Of a stretch of 64,000 nt of DNA, positions 1-7,818 are shown one piece after another. The notes beneath the pieces are model-generated. The model ran no database searches. It was not told the origin of the DNA and saw only the letters and a list, made by a program, of their open reading frames with translations. Within the stretch, counting starts at the first letter, position 1. Each line of letters begins with the position of its first letter. A program made the translations under genes and the position numbers. The DNA is from DATHWB01 sp040880725 (lineage in GTDB: Bacteria > Actinomycetota > Acidimicrobiia > Spongiisociales > ZC4RG35), in NCBI GenBank assembly GCA_040880725.1, contig JBBDHV010000005.1, forward strand, positions 1 through 64,000, written 5' to 3'.

Positions 1-2
1 GG

Positions 3-71
3 GAAAACCGCACGCACGGATTGAAAGGAGAACGGGGAACCGTGCCCGCACTGCGGGAAGCGCGCCCCTGA
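3..71 (+). CDS. possible 3' end of an upstream gene (partial)
   Basis: One frame stays open from the left edge to a TGA at 69-71, seven bases before the acyltransferase ATG. The roughly 22 residues (ending ALREARP) are too few to name a family. The close spacing would fit an operon running into the next gene. It could equally be non-coding leader. Confidence 0.3.
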   Translation, partial: ENRTHGLKGERGTVPALREARP

Positions 72-77
72 CTACCA

Positions 78-2804
78 ATGGCTGACTATCCGTCCGAATA
101 CGAACTCGACATCATCACCCGCACCGGGGAAGCCGTCCGGGTGCGTCCCATCACACCCCGTGACAGCGAACTCCTGGTGGAGTTCTTCGAACGACTCGGC
201 CCGGAGAGCCGCTATTACCGCTTCTTCCGGGTCAAGTCGGACCTCCAGCCCGAGGAGGTCGAATACTTCACGACTGTCGACTACGCGACGCGGATGGCGC
301 TGATCGCCATCTACGACGGGCGGATGGTGGGGGTCGCTCGTTACGACGCCGAATCCGACGACCCCGATCGGGCGGAGGTGGCGTTCTCGGTCTCCGACGC
401 GATGCAGGGGCACGGGATCGGCACGTCGTTGCTGCAACTGATCACCGCGTACGCCCGCGATCACGGCATCACCGGTTTTCGGGCGTACGTCCTACCTGAG
501 AACGTCCAGATGATGCGGGTGTTCCGGAATTCCGGGTACGAATTGAAGCGCACCGTCGAGGACGGGATCTTCACCGTTGATTTCCCCGTCGCGTACACCG
601 ACGATGCCCGTTCCCGTGCCGAGGAACGCGAGCAACGCGCCGTCACCGCATCCGTCCTGCCACTGTTCTTCCCCCGATCGATCGCGGTGATCGGCGCCGG
701 CACTCGGGAAGGCTCGATCGGCAACACGCTGTTCCGCAACCTCCTGCACACCGGCTACACCGGAACGCTCTACCCGGTCAATCCCCGCACTCAGGTCGTG
801 AACGCGGTGCGGGCATATCCGACGATCCTCGAGGTTCCCGAGCCGGTGGATCTGGCCTTCATCGTCGTGCCTGCGAACCTCGTCCTCGATGTCGTGCGGG
901 AGTGCGACGAAGCGGGTGTGCGGGGACTTGTCGTCATCTCGGCCGGCTTCTCGGAGGTGGGAGGCGACGGGGTCGAGTTGGAAGCAGAGCTCCTCGACCT
1001 GGTGCGCAACGCCGGCATGCGGATGGTGGGACCCAACTGCATGGGGCTGCTGAACACGGCACCGTCGGTGAATATGAACGGCACTTTCGCTCCCGTGTAC
1101 CCGCCGGCAGGCAACGTTGCGATGTCGTCGCAGTCCGGAGCTCTGGGAATCGCCATCCTCCAGTACGCCCTGCGAACGGGTCTCGGAATCAGCCAGTTCG
1201 TGTCCGTCGGGAACAAGGCGGACATCTCCGGAAACGACCTGCTGATGGCCTGGGAGGAGGATCCCCAGACCGACGTGATCCTCCTGTACCTCGAGTCATT
1301 CGGCGCCCCGCGCCGATTTGCGCGGCTGGCATCGCGCGTCGCCCGAAAGAAGCCCATCGTTGCGGTCAAGTCGGGCAGAACCACCACCGGCAGCAGGGCT
1401 GCGTCGTCGCACACCGGTGCCCTCGCCTCCCTCGATGTCGCGGTCGACGCGCTCTTCCACCAGACAGGGGTGATACGCGTCGACACCCTCGAGGAGCTCT
1501 TCGCGGTGGGATCGTTGCTGTCCAGCCAGCCCGTGCCGAAGGGGCGGCGCGTCGGGGTCGTCACCAATGCGGGAGGACCAGGCATCCTCGCGGCCGACGC
1601 GCTCGAGGCGAACGGACTGCACATCCCCGAGTTGTCAGAGTCGACCCGGAACCTGTTGAAGACGCAGTTGCCTTCCGAAGCAACGATTCGAAACCCTGTC
1701 GACATGATCGCCGGCGCCGGTGCCGCCCATTTCTCCCATGTCGTATCGACGATTCTCGACAGCGGGGAAGTCGACGCGTTGGTGGTCATCTACGTGCCCA
1801 CCTTGGACAGTGGCGTCGAGGAGGTGGCCACCGCGCTGCGTTCCGCCGCCGAGGACTATGACGGCCCGACGACCCTGCTGTCGGTGTTCATGCAGTCCGA
1901 TACCGCCGCGGGGTTCCTGCGCTCAGACCTGGTCAACATCCCGATCTATTCCTTCCCGGAGTCGGCTGCCATCGCGCTGTCGCGTTCGGTTGGCTACGGG
2001 GAGTGGCTGCTCCGTGACCCGGGCGAGGTGCCGGCACTCGGTGACGTCGACACCGAGGCTGCGCGTGCGGTCGTCGACGGCGCACTGGCTCGCTCCTCTG
2101 AGGGCGTATGGCTGGACCCGGACGAGACTCAGGCGGTTCTCGGCGCATTCGGACTGACCCTGCCGCGTTCTGCCACTGCCGCCACCGCTGACGAGGCCGT
2201 CAAAGTCGCAGCCGAGATCGGTGGACGGGTCGTCTTGAAGGTGATCTCCGAGTCGGCGCTGCACAAGTCCGACGTGGGAGGAGTGCTGCTGGACCTGGAG
2301 GGCGAGGATGCGATTCGCGACGGGTTCGCCTCGGTGACCGCGGCGGTCGCCGAGCACGACGGTGTCCTCGTTCAGGAGATGATTCCCGGCGGTCACGAAG
2401 TACTGATCGGCGTGACGGAGGACCCGAACTTCGGTCCGCTTCTCGTGTACGGGCTGGGGGGTGTGTACGTCGAGCTGTTGAAGGATGTTGCGTTCCGGCT
2501 CAACCCGCTGACCGATGTCGATGCGCGGGAAATGGTCGGCGAGATCAAGGGAGCGAAGCTGCTCGAGGGTTACCGCGGCTTTCCCGCAGGCGACGTGGAC
2601 GCGGTCGTCGAGACGCTGCTCAGGGTTTCCGCCCTCGCCACGTCCATGCCCGAAGTGGTCGAGATGGACCTGAATCCCGTCATGGTGCTGGAACCGGGTC
2701 GCGGTGTTCGAGTCGTCGACGCTCGCATCAAGGTCCAGCCCGTGCGGCAAGGTTGGTTCCCGGCTCTCGACGATCTTCCCGCCGTGGTTCGCAAGAGTTC
2801 CTGA
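78..2804 (+). CDS. pat: GNAT-first protein lysine acyltransferase (Pat type, acyl-CoA synthetase-like fusion)
   Basis: Predicted cytoplasmic enzyme that acylates lysines of target proteins (classically acyl-CoA synthetases) from acetyl- or propionyl-CoA. A GNAT domain fills about residues 15-160, with the CoA loop GHGIGTSLLQLI near residue 111. An NDP-forming acyl-CoA synthetase part follows: CoA-binding Rossmann domain from about 197 (IAVIGAGTREGSIG), a ligase domain (SSQSGALG near 350) and a C-terminal ATP-grasp domain (about 690-900, LKVISESALHKSDVGG). 908 residues is usual for the fusion. GNAT at the N-terminus is the arrangement known from Streptomyces and the reverse of Salmonella Pat. 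Whether the synthetase half is active or only senses acyl-CoA cannot be seen. No clear Shine-Dalgarno precedes the ATG. Confidence 0.85.
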   Translation: MADYPSEYELDIITRTGEAVRVRPITPRDSELLVEFFERLGPESRYYRFFRVKSDLQPEEVEYFTTVDYATRMALIAIYDGRMVGVARYDAESDDPDRAEVAFSVSDAMQGHGIGTSLLQLITAYARDHGITGFRAYVLPENVQMMRVFRNSGYELKRTVEDGIFTVDFPVAYTDDARSRAEEREQRAVTASVLPLFFPRSIAVIGAGTREGSIGNTLFRNLLHTGYTGTLYPVNPRTQVVNAVRAYPTILEVPEPVDLAFIVVPANLVLDVVRECDEAGVRGLVVISAGFSEVGGDGVELEAELLDLVRNAGMRMVGPNCMGLLNTAPSVNMNGTFAPVYPPAGNVAMSSQSGALGIAILQYALRTGLGISQFVSVGNKADISGNDLLMAWEEDPQTDVILLYLESFGAPRRFARLASRVARKKPIVAVKSGRTTTGSRAASSHTGALASLDVAVDALFHQTGVIRVDTLEELFAVGSLLSSQPVPKGRRVGVVTNAGGPGILAADALEANGLHIPELSESTRNLLKTQLPSEATIRNPVDMIAGAGAAHFSHVVSTILDSGEVDALVVIYVPTLDSGVEEVATALRSAAEDYDGPTTLLSVFMQSDTAAGFLRSDLVNIPIYSFPESAAIALSRSVGYGEWLLRDPGEVPALGDVDTEAARAVVDGALARSSEGVWLDPDETQAVLGAFGLTLPRSATAATADEAVKVAAEIGGRVVLKVISESALHKSDVGGVLLDLEGEDAIRDGFASVTAAVAEHDGVLVQEMIPGGHEVLIGVTEDPNFGPLLVYGLGGVYVELLKDVAFRLNPLTDVDAREMVGEIKGAKLLEGYRGFPAGDVDAVVETLLRVSALATSMPEVVEMDLNPVMVLEPGRGVRVVDARIKVQPVRQGWFPALDDLPAVVRKSS

Positions 2805-2816
2805 GATCGGTCGGGG

Positions 2817-2878
2817 GGCACCTGCGCACGCTCGTTTCGGGAGGCGCAATCGGGACCGCGCTAGCGTGCGCAGGTGCC
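2817..2878. repeat. 16-bp perfect inverted repeat overlapping the next start codon
   Basis: The arms 2817-2832 (GGCACCTGCGCACGCT) and 2863-2878 are exact reverse complements separated by 30 bases. The right arm contains the GTG start at 2874 and most of a TAGCGT -10-like box at 2862-2867. It could be an operator, a terminator for the upstream gene, or an RNA stem hiding the start codon. There is no T-run, so a plain terminator is the weaker reading. Confidence 0.7.
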
Positions 2879-4679
2879 CGACACTCCCCAACCCGGCGCG
2901 CCGGGGCGATATCGGTGGCAGCTCGCCCCGGGCAGTCGCGACCTCGGGAGGGTGTGGGTCACGGTGGTGTTCGCGGGCCTCACGGTCGCCGGGGTGCTGG
3001 TCGTCGCCGTTCTCGGTATCCGGAACGGCCAGGCGACGGTCGAGGGCGCCGAGCGCACCGAAATCGCTGTTGAGATGACGCTTCTCATGCGCAGCACCGT
3101 GCTCGCACTGCAGGACGAACGGGGCATCGCCGAGATGTGGTTGACGGATCCGACTCCAGAGGTCCGCGTCGATTACACCACATCCCAGGCGACTTCCGAT
3201 TCCGCGTTGGAGTCCCTGCGAAGCGCATGGCAGCGCCACCGCGTGGTCATCGACGCAGTGGGTCCGCCGACGCTCGCCGACGTCGATGACAGTGTCGCGA
3301 CACTCGAGTTGCTCCGGGACGGAGCGATGCACTTGCGGGAGGACTCCACGGTCGACTCGTACTCCGGTGTCACGAACGTCCTGATCTCTGCGATTCGCCG
3401 GGTGGAGCGGCTCGCAGAGCAATCAACGGTGGGTACCGGCATCCGTTCACTCGTACAGGTCATCGAAGCCGGCGAAGCGCTGGGTCGTCAGCGCGACGTC
3501 GTCACCGCACTCCTGGTTGGTGAGGACGAGATCAGCCAGGACGAACTGGTACGCCTCCTTCTGCTCCAGCAGGAGGCGCAGACGAATCTGTCGTCGATCC
3601 GTTCCGTCGGGGTGCAGGACACGGGGATCCGCATGTCGGAGTTTCTCGCCGCAATGAACTCGGGCGAGGTGCAGGAGATACTCGAGATGCTCGATGCGGG
3701 TGAGAACGACATCGATCCGTGGCGTTGGTTCGACGCCGCTTCTGATCGGCTCGATACGCTGCGGCTGATCGGTTCGTCGGTCCAAGGCGACCTGGAGTCT
3801 GCGGCGCGGGACCTGCGGGGTTCCGCGGAGACGACGGCGGCCGTTCGCACCGTGGGTTTGTCAGCGCTGCTCGTCGTTTCGGTGCTCGCCGGAGCCGCGG
3901 CGATCGGTGTCGCTCGGGAGAGGGCGAAGGCGCTCGCGGAACACGGCGACCTCGCGAGAGGTCTTTACGAGTGGTTCGAGCCCGAGCGTTTGGTGCCGGT
4001 GCCCGGACTTCGATTGGCGGGGCGCTACGACGCGGCGTCGGAGTTCACGCGGGCGGGCGGTGACTGGTACGACGTCTACCGCATCCCCGACGGCCGGGTG
4101 GCCCTGACGGTGGGCGATGTGGCTGGTCACGGTGCCGCCGCGACCGCCCAGATGGCACAGACGAGGAACCTCCTGCGAGGGATGACGCTTGCGGCGTCCG
4201 AGCGCTCCCCGGCGTTGCAGATGATCGACCTGGATGTCGCGTTGCGAGATACCGGGACGATGGCGACGATCTTTCATGGGCTTGTCGACGTCGAAGGCGG
4301 TGAGTTCGTGTACACCCGGGCAGGGCACCTGCCGGGAATTGCAATTCACGGCGAGTCGGCGGCCTGGCTGGATGATGCGCTTGGTCCCCCGGTGGGCGCC
4401 GACTCCGAGGAGGGGTATACCGAAGTCTCGATCCGGCTCGAAGTTCCGTGGCACCTCCTGCTGTTCACCGATGGACTCGTCGAGGCACGCGACATCGACC
4501 TCGAGGCGGCTTTGGAGGCGTTGAAGCGCAAGGTGGCGGAGTCTTCCGATTCTCTCGCGAGCCTGGCGGACTCGTTGATCGACACCAGGGCGAGCAGGCT
4601 CGATGACGCCGCGCTGCTCGTCGTCAGCTCCGAGGATCGGTCCCACGACCCCGGGGGAGAAGCCGTCCCGCCCCGATGA
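2874..4679 (+). CDS. membrane SpoIIE/RsbU-type protein phosphatase with NIT-like sensor domain
   Basis: Likely sensor phosphatase of a partner-switching stress pathway: it would dephosphorylate a STAS anti-anti-sigma protein, freeing it to bind the RsbW kinase. Membrane segment at about residues 27-48, extracytoplasmic helical region to about 320 that resembles nitrate/nitrite-sensing (NIT) domains (DERG near 82, GRQRDVVTALLVG near 204), second membrane segment about 323-345, then a PP2C-like SpoIIE domain (GGDWYDVYR near 395, VGDVAGHG near 414). 601 residues. The GTG start has no Shine-Dalgarno but a TAGCGT box six bases upstream, so a leaderless transcript is likely; a GTG at 2952 would cut off only the short cytoplasmic tail. 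It converges on the sigma gene that it probably controls. The ligand is unknown. Confidence 0.85.
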   Translation: MPDTPQPGAPGRYRWQLAPGSRDLGRVWVTVVFAGLTVAGVLVVAVLGIRNGQATVEGAERTEIAVEMTLLMRSTVLALQDERGIAEMWLTDPTPEVRVDYTTSQATSDSALESLRSAWQRHRVVIDAVGPPTLADVDDSVATLELLRDGAMHLREDSTVDSYSGVTNVLISAIRRVERLAEQSTVGTGIRSLVQVIEAGEALGRQRDVVTALLVGEDEISQDELVRLLLLQQEAQTNLSSIRSVGVQDTGIRMSEFLAAMNSGEVQEILEMLDAGENDIDPWRWFDAASDRLDTLRLIGSSVQGDLESAARDLRGSAETTAAVRTVGLSALLVVSVLAGAAAIGVARERAKALAEHGDLARGLYEWFEPERLVPVPGLRLAGRYDAASEFTRAGGDWYDVYRIPDGRVALTVGDVAGHGAAATAQMAQTRNLLRGMTLAASERSPALQMIDLDVALRDTGTMATIFHGLVDVEGGEFVYTRAGHLPGIAIHGESAAWLDDALGPPVGADSEEGYTEVSIRLEVPWHLLLFTDGLVEARDIDLEAALEALKRKVAESSDSLASLADSLIDTRASRLDDAALLVVSSEDRSHDPGGEAVPPR

Positions 4680-4718
4680 GACCGACCGCTCCTCGAAGAC
4701 CTCGGTGGAGGTGGGGTG

Positions 4719-5831
4719 TCAATGCGGGTCGTCGAGAAGGGAGCGGACCTTCTCGAGTGACTTCGTGAGCAGGCGGGAAACATGGACTTGGGAGACGCCG
4801 ACGATGGGGGCGATCTCGGATTGGGTGAGGTCCTCGAAATAGCGGAGGTAGAGAATCTGCTGTTCCCGGTCGCTCAGATGCTCGAGCACCGCTTCGATCG
4901 CCGGCCAGTCTTCGGCCATCGCCAGATCGGGGTCGAGGCCCCCCATGAGGTCGCCGACGTTCTGGCCGTCGTCGTTTCCGAGGGGTGCGTCGAGGGACGT
5001 GAGCGAATACGCATCGCCGGCCTGGATCGCCTGGCGCACCTCCTCGGGACTGACATCGAGCGCCTCGGCGATCTCTTCGATGTTCGGATCGTGACCGAGG
5101 GACTGGGACAGTTCGTCCCGTGCCCGCCGCACGGCGAGGGAACCGTCCTTGAGCGACCTCGGAACTCGCATCGACCACCCGTGGTCGCGGAGATGGCGTT
5201 TGACGACGCCTGCGATCCATGGTCCGGCAAAGCTCGTGAACTTGACCCCGACGGCGGGGTCGAAGCGTTCGAGTGCTCGAACGAGTCCGAGCATGCCGAC
5301 CTGCTCCAGGTCTTCGGTTCTGTGGTCGCGGGTGCGGTATCGCCGGGAGATCGACGCCGCGAACCCGGCGTAGCGTTCGAACAGTTCGTCGCGAGCATCG
5401 CGATCCGCCGGCAGGAGCTCGAAGAGTTCCAGGTCCGAGAGGCTGCTCAGATCCTGGCGCCTGATGAGATCGACTTCGAACCACAGGAGGTCCCCGTCGA
5501 GAGACCAGCGATCCGCCACCCGATTCAAGAGCGCCACTGCGATGGTGTCGGGGTTGTCGGGCGTCTTGGAATCGACTTTCACCGATGCGCGGACGCTCCG
5601 GCCGGACTCGATGACCGTGAGAATGATGGTGCGGTCCAGGGGGAGCACCAGTGTGGTGATCTCGGATGCGAGGAGCGAGGCATCGAGCGCGCGCAGCCGC
5701 GGACCCGAGGAGATGAGGGAACCGACGAGCCGCCGAGCGACGAACGGTGCCCGGACCGTGGGACGCAGTCGGATCTCGACGACCACGCCGTCGGCGACTT
5801 CGGTGTCGAGAAGTTGTTCTCCGTCGCTCAC
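4719..5831 (-). CDS. SigB/SigF-family sigma factor with N-terminal degenerate RsbW-like domain
   Basis: Alternative sigma factor for a general-stress or envelope regulon. Residues about 133-365 are a normal SigB/F/G-type sigma: region 2 with DLEQVGMLGLVRALERFD, region 3 in the middle, region 4 helix-turn-helix (TQSEIAPIVGVSQVHVSRLL). The first 120 residues are extra and line up with the RsbW-like kinase two genes upstream: LLASEITTLVL against LALSELVANAVVH, and VADRWSLDGDLLWFEV against VDRWGIDQQGPSVEVWFEI. The N-box Asn and other ATP-binding residues are missing, so this domain should not be an active kinase. GTG start overlaps the STAS stop (TAGTG), implying translational coupling. 370 residues, against about 260 for ordinary members. 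Confidence 0.9.
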   Translation of the reverse strand: MSDGEQLLDTEVADGVVVEIRLRPTVRAPFVARRLVGSLISSGPRLRALDASLLASEITTLVLPLDRTIILTVIESGRSVRASVKVDSKTPDNPDTIAVALLNRVADRWSLDGDLLWFEVDLIRRQDLSSLSDLELFELLPADRDARDELFERYAGFAASISRRYRTRDHRTEDLEQVGMLGLVRALERFDPAVGVKFTSFAGPWIAGVVKRHLRDHGWSMRVPRSLKDGSLAVRRARDELSQSLGHDPNIEEIAEALDVSPEEVRQAIQAGDAYSLTSLDAPLGNDDGQNVGDLMGGLDPDLAMAEDWPAIEAVLEHLSDREQQILYLRYFEDLTQSEIAPIVGVSQVHVSRLLTKSLEKVRSLLDDPH

Positions 5832-6163
5832 TACGAGAGGTCGTCCACGTTCGGGACCACCTCGAAGTCCGAGGTGAGGCCGGCAAGACGTATCGTACGG
5901 ACGACCGCGGAGTCTGCACTCGCGCAGAGCACCAGACTGCGCCCGCTCGAGTCGATCCGGGTTCTCGCCATCACGAGCACCCGCAGGCCACTCGAGTCGA
6001 TGAATGTCACATCCGACAGATCGAGCACGACAGCATCGCCAGCCGTGTTCGAGAGGGCTTCGTCGAGTTGCGGAGCGCTCTGGATGTCGATCTCGCCGCG
6101 CACGACCAGGCGGGTGCCTGGTTCGCTCTCAACGACTTCGATCTCGAATGTGGGTCCGATCAC
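5831..6163 (-). CDS. STAS-domain anti-anti-sigma factor (RsbV-like)
   Basis: Anti-sigma antagonist. The unphosphorylated form binds the RsbW-like kinase and releases the sigma factor. STAS fold is clear: VVRGEIDIQSAPQLDEAL early, then VTFIDSSGLRVLV, in which the second Ser of DSSGL is the expected phosphorylation site. I chose the GTG at 6163 (110 residues, usual STAS length, GCGAGAG nine bases upstream) over an ATG at 6211; the longer frame would add 16 unconserved residues and run through a GGGTAT promoter-like box. It lies between the kinase gene and the sigma gene on the same strand. Confidence 0.85.
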   Translation of the reverse strand: MIGPTFEIEVVESEPGTRLVVRGEIDIQSAPQLDEALSNTAGDAVVLDLSDVTFIDSSGLRVLVMARTRIDSSGRSLVLCASADSAVVRTIRLAGLTSDFEVVPNVDDLS

Positions 6164-6201
6164 GTGGTTACTCTCGCAAATGGCTAGGGGAAGGACGGAG
6201 G

Positions 6202-6230
6202 ATACCCCCATGCAGGGGACTCGGTGTCAC
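6202..6230 (-). promoter_or_regulatory. candidate SigB/SigF-type promoter before the STAS gene
   Basis: On the minus strand GTGACA (6230-6225), 17 bases, then GGGTAT (6207-6202). GGGTAT is the -10 known for actinobacterial SigF/SigB promoters; the -35 matches the GTTT consensus only loosely. Its place, between kinase gene and STAS-sigma pair, would allow autoregulation. Inference from motif only. Confidence 0.35.
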
Positions 6231-6234
6231 GTCC

Positions 6235-6606
6235 TCAGAGCACAGCGCTCTCGTCGATCTCGAACCAGACTTCCACCGACGGACCCTGTTGATCGATGCC
6301 CCACCTGTCGACGCTGCCGGCGACGAGAGCGAGACCGCTGTGCCCGTGCCGAATGACGGGAGTGAACGCCCGACCGGGGTGATGCACGGAGACACGAACA
6401 CAGGAATCGCTCTCTTCGAAGTGAATCGAGACGCCCCGTTCTCGAATTTCGGTCCCGGCGTGGACCACGGCATTCGCAACGAGTTCGCTCAACGCCAGCA
6501 CCATCTCGTGTCGGCGGGAATGCCCCACTGCCCACGCCTCCAGCAGGCGTCGGCTCCGGGCCGGGGCTGTGATGTCGCCTTGGAGGTGATGTTCCGAATG
6601 TCGCAT
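6235..6606 (-). CDS. RsbW-like anti-sigma serine kinase (HATPase_c_2)
   Basis: Predicted anti-sigma factor and kinase of the STAS protein encoded next to it. The GHKL ATPase fold is visible: N-box SELVANAVVHAG near residue 40 with its Asn and His, HPGRAF as the D-box region, and the glycine motif HSGLALVAGSVDRWGI followed by the final strand VEVWFEID. 123 residues, slightly short but normal for actinobacterial members. First gene of the kinase-STAS-sigma set. Unlike the domain fused to the sigma factor, it keeps the ATP-site residues. Confidence 0.85.
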   Translation of the reverse strand: MRHSEHHLQGDITAPARSRRLLEAWAVGHSRRHEMVLALSELVANAVVHAGTEIRERGVSIHFEESDSCVRVSVHHPGRAFTPVIRHGHSGLALVAGSVDRWGIDQQGPSVEVWFEIDESAVL

Positions 6607-6671
6607 GTCGCGCGCTCGCTCTCGTCGGGCAACAGAGGGTCCAACGCGTCGGGGACGGTGTTCGAGGGGCC

Positions 6672-6905
6672 TCAGATTCCTGAGCTTTCGTTCTCTTCGA
6701 TGATGTGGCGACCGTCGCTCGAAACGTGACGTTCGACACGATTCTTACGGAAGGTGCCTTCGAACAGTCCGAAGAGGAATCCGACCGCACCGGTTGCCAT
6801 GAGGATCAGCCCGATCATGTCGAGGTCGACGCCGGTCGCTTCGGCGGTGACGGCGTATCTGAGCACGGCACCGAGTGCCAAGAGAACGAGTCCGATTGCA
6901 GCCAT
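6672..6905 (-). CDS. small two-TM membrane protein, DUF6458 family
   Basis: 77 residues: helix GLVLLALGAVLRYAV, the short link TGVDLDMIG, and a second helix ILMATGAVGFLFGLFEG, then a basic-polar tail. This is the pattern of the actinobacterial DUF6458 family (function unknown). AAGGAG nine bases before the ATG supports the start. It sits directly upstream of the kinase gene on the same strand, 65 bp away, so co-expression with the stress module is possible. Confidence 0.75.
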   Translation of the reverse strand: MAAIGLVLLALGAVLRYAVTAEATGVDLDMIGLILMATGAVGFLFGLFEGTFRKNRVERHVSSDGRHIIEENESSGI

Positions 6906-6946
6906 GAGGTCAGCTCCTTCGTGGTTGGAGGGACTGCTTTACCCGT

Positions 6947-7741
6947 TCACGACGAGCGCCATACCTCGTCGCCCGCTGCCGGCCCGTCTCCCAGCTTCCA
7001 CATCGACACCGCGAGTGCGATACCCGTGAAGGCGATGACGAGCAGCACGATCTGGACCCAGGGCCCATGTCGGAGGGCCGTCCCCAGCTCGGGAGCGAGG
7101 GCCTCCTCGGTCGTGTCGAGGATGGCTCGGTACTCGCTCAGCAGTGTCCCGGCACTCCTCAGGTGCGCACGCGTGTCCTGCACCCGGGAAGTGAGACTCG
7201 TCGCAGTCGAGCTCACCTTTTCCATCTCCGGGACCATTCCTTCCAGTGCCGCTCCCTGGGCCGACACTTCGTCGGCCAGGCCGTCGAGGCTGGACTGGAC
7301 GTCGCGGAGCGCATCGTCGAACGACGTCTCAGGGTCGTAGTCCACACCGAGCAGCGACAGGGTGCCGAGGGCGTCGTCGATCACCGCGGCGGCGTCGATC
7401 AGCGCGGGCATGGCCCGCTCGATCGCGTCGAGCGATTGGGGGATACGGGTCGAGGTCACCTCGGCTGTTTCACCGACAAAGTCCGCAGTCGTATCGGCAG
7501 AGGAAGCGACAGTTGCGATCAGCACCTCCAGGTCGGCGAGGGCATCTCCGACTGTCGATGTCGTGCTGACGCTGATGTCGACAGTGCGCCGCAGCGTCTC
7601 GAAGGTCTCAGGCGACGTGATGCCGGAGGCGTCGAGACGTTGGATTCCGCTGAGCATCATCCAGCCGGCGCCGGCGACCGAGACAGAGAGAATGCCGACG
7701 GCGACAGCCGCGGTGCGGACGGTGTTCCGGAATGAGGTCAT
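6947..7741 (-). CDS. membrane-anchored helical protein of unknown function
   Basis: 264 residues from the ATG at 7741. A 30-residue upstream extension is possible but would run into the promoter region of the divergent ABC operon. There is a membrane segment at about residues 10-30, a long predicted extracytoplasmic helical region rich in Ser, Thr, Asp and Ala, and a second membrane segment near 228-250 (IVLLVIAFTGIALAVSMW). This is the plan of a sensor or chemoreceptor ectodomain without a signalling domain. I do not recognise a family. It is divergent from an ABC-2 transporter, 77 bp apart. Confidence 0.7.
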   Translation of the reverse strand: MTSFRNTVRTAAVAVGILSVSVAGAGWMMLSGIQRLDASGITSPETFETLRRTVDISVSTTSTVGDALADLEVLIATVASSADTTADFVGETAEVTSTRIPQSLDAIERAMPALIDAAAVIDDALGTLSLLGVDYDPETSFDDALRDVQSSLDGLADEVSAQGAALEGMVPEMEKVSSTATSLTSRVQDTRAHLRSAGTLLSEYRAILDTTEEALAPELGTALRHGPWVQIVLLVIAFTGIALAVSMWKLGDGPAAGDEVWRSS

Positions 7742-7818
7742 CGCCGAGTCTTCCCGACCGGCTCGAATCTGATACGGCCGGGAAGTATGACATCGGTCGT
7801 GCCGGGGAAGAGGTCGCC

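Noticed and set aside
1923..3422. A 499-codon minus-strand frame across the acyltransferase and phosphatase genes
   Set aside because: His/Arg-rich antisense shadow of two well-supported plus-strand genes.
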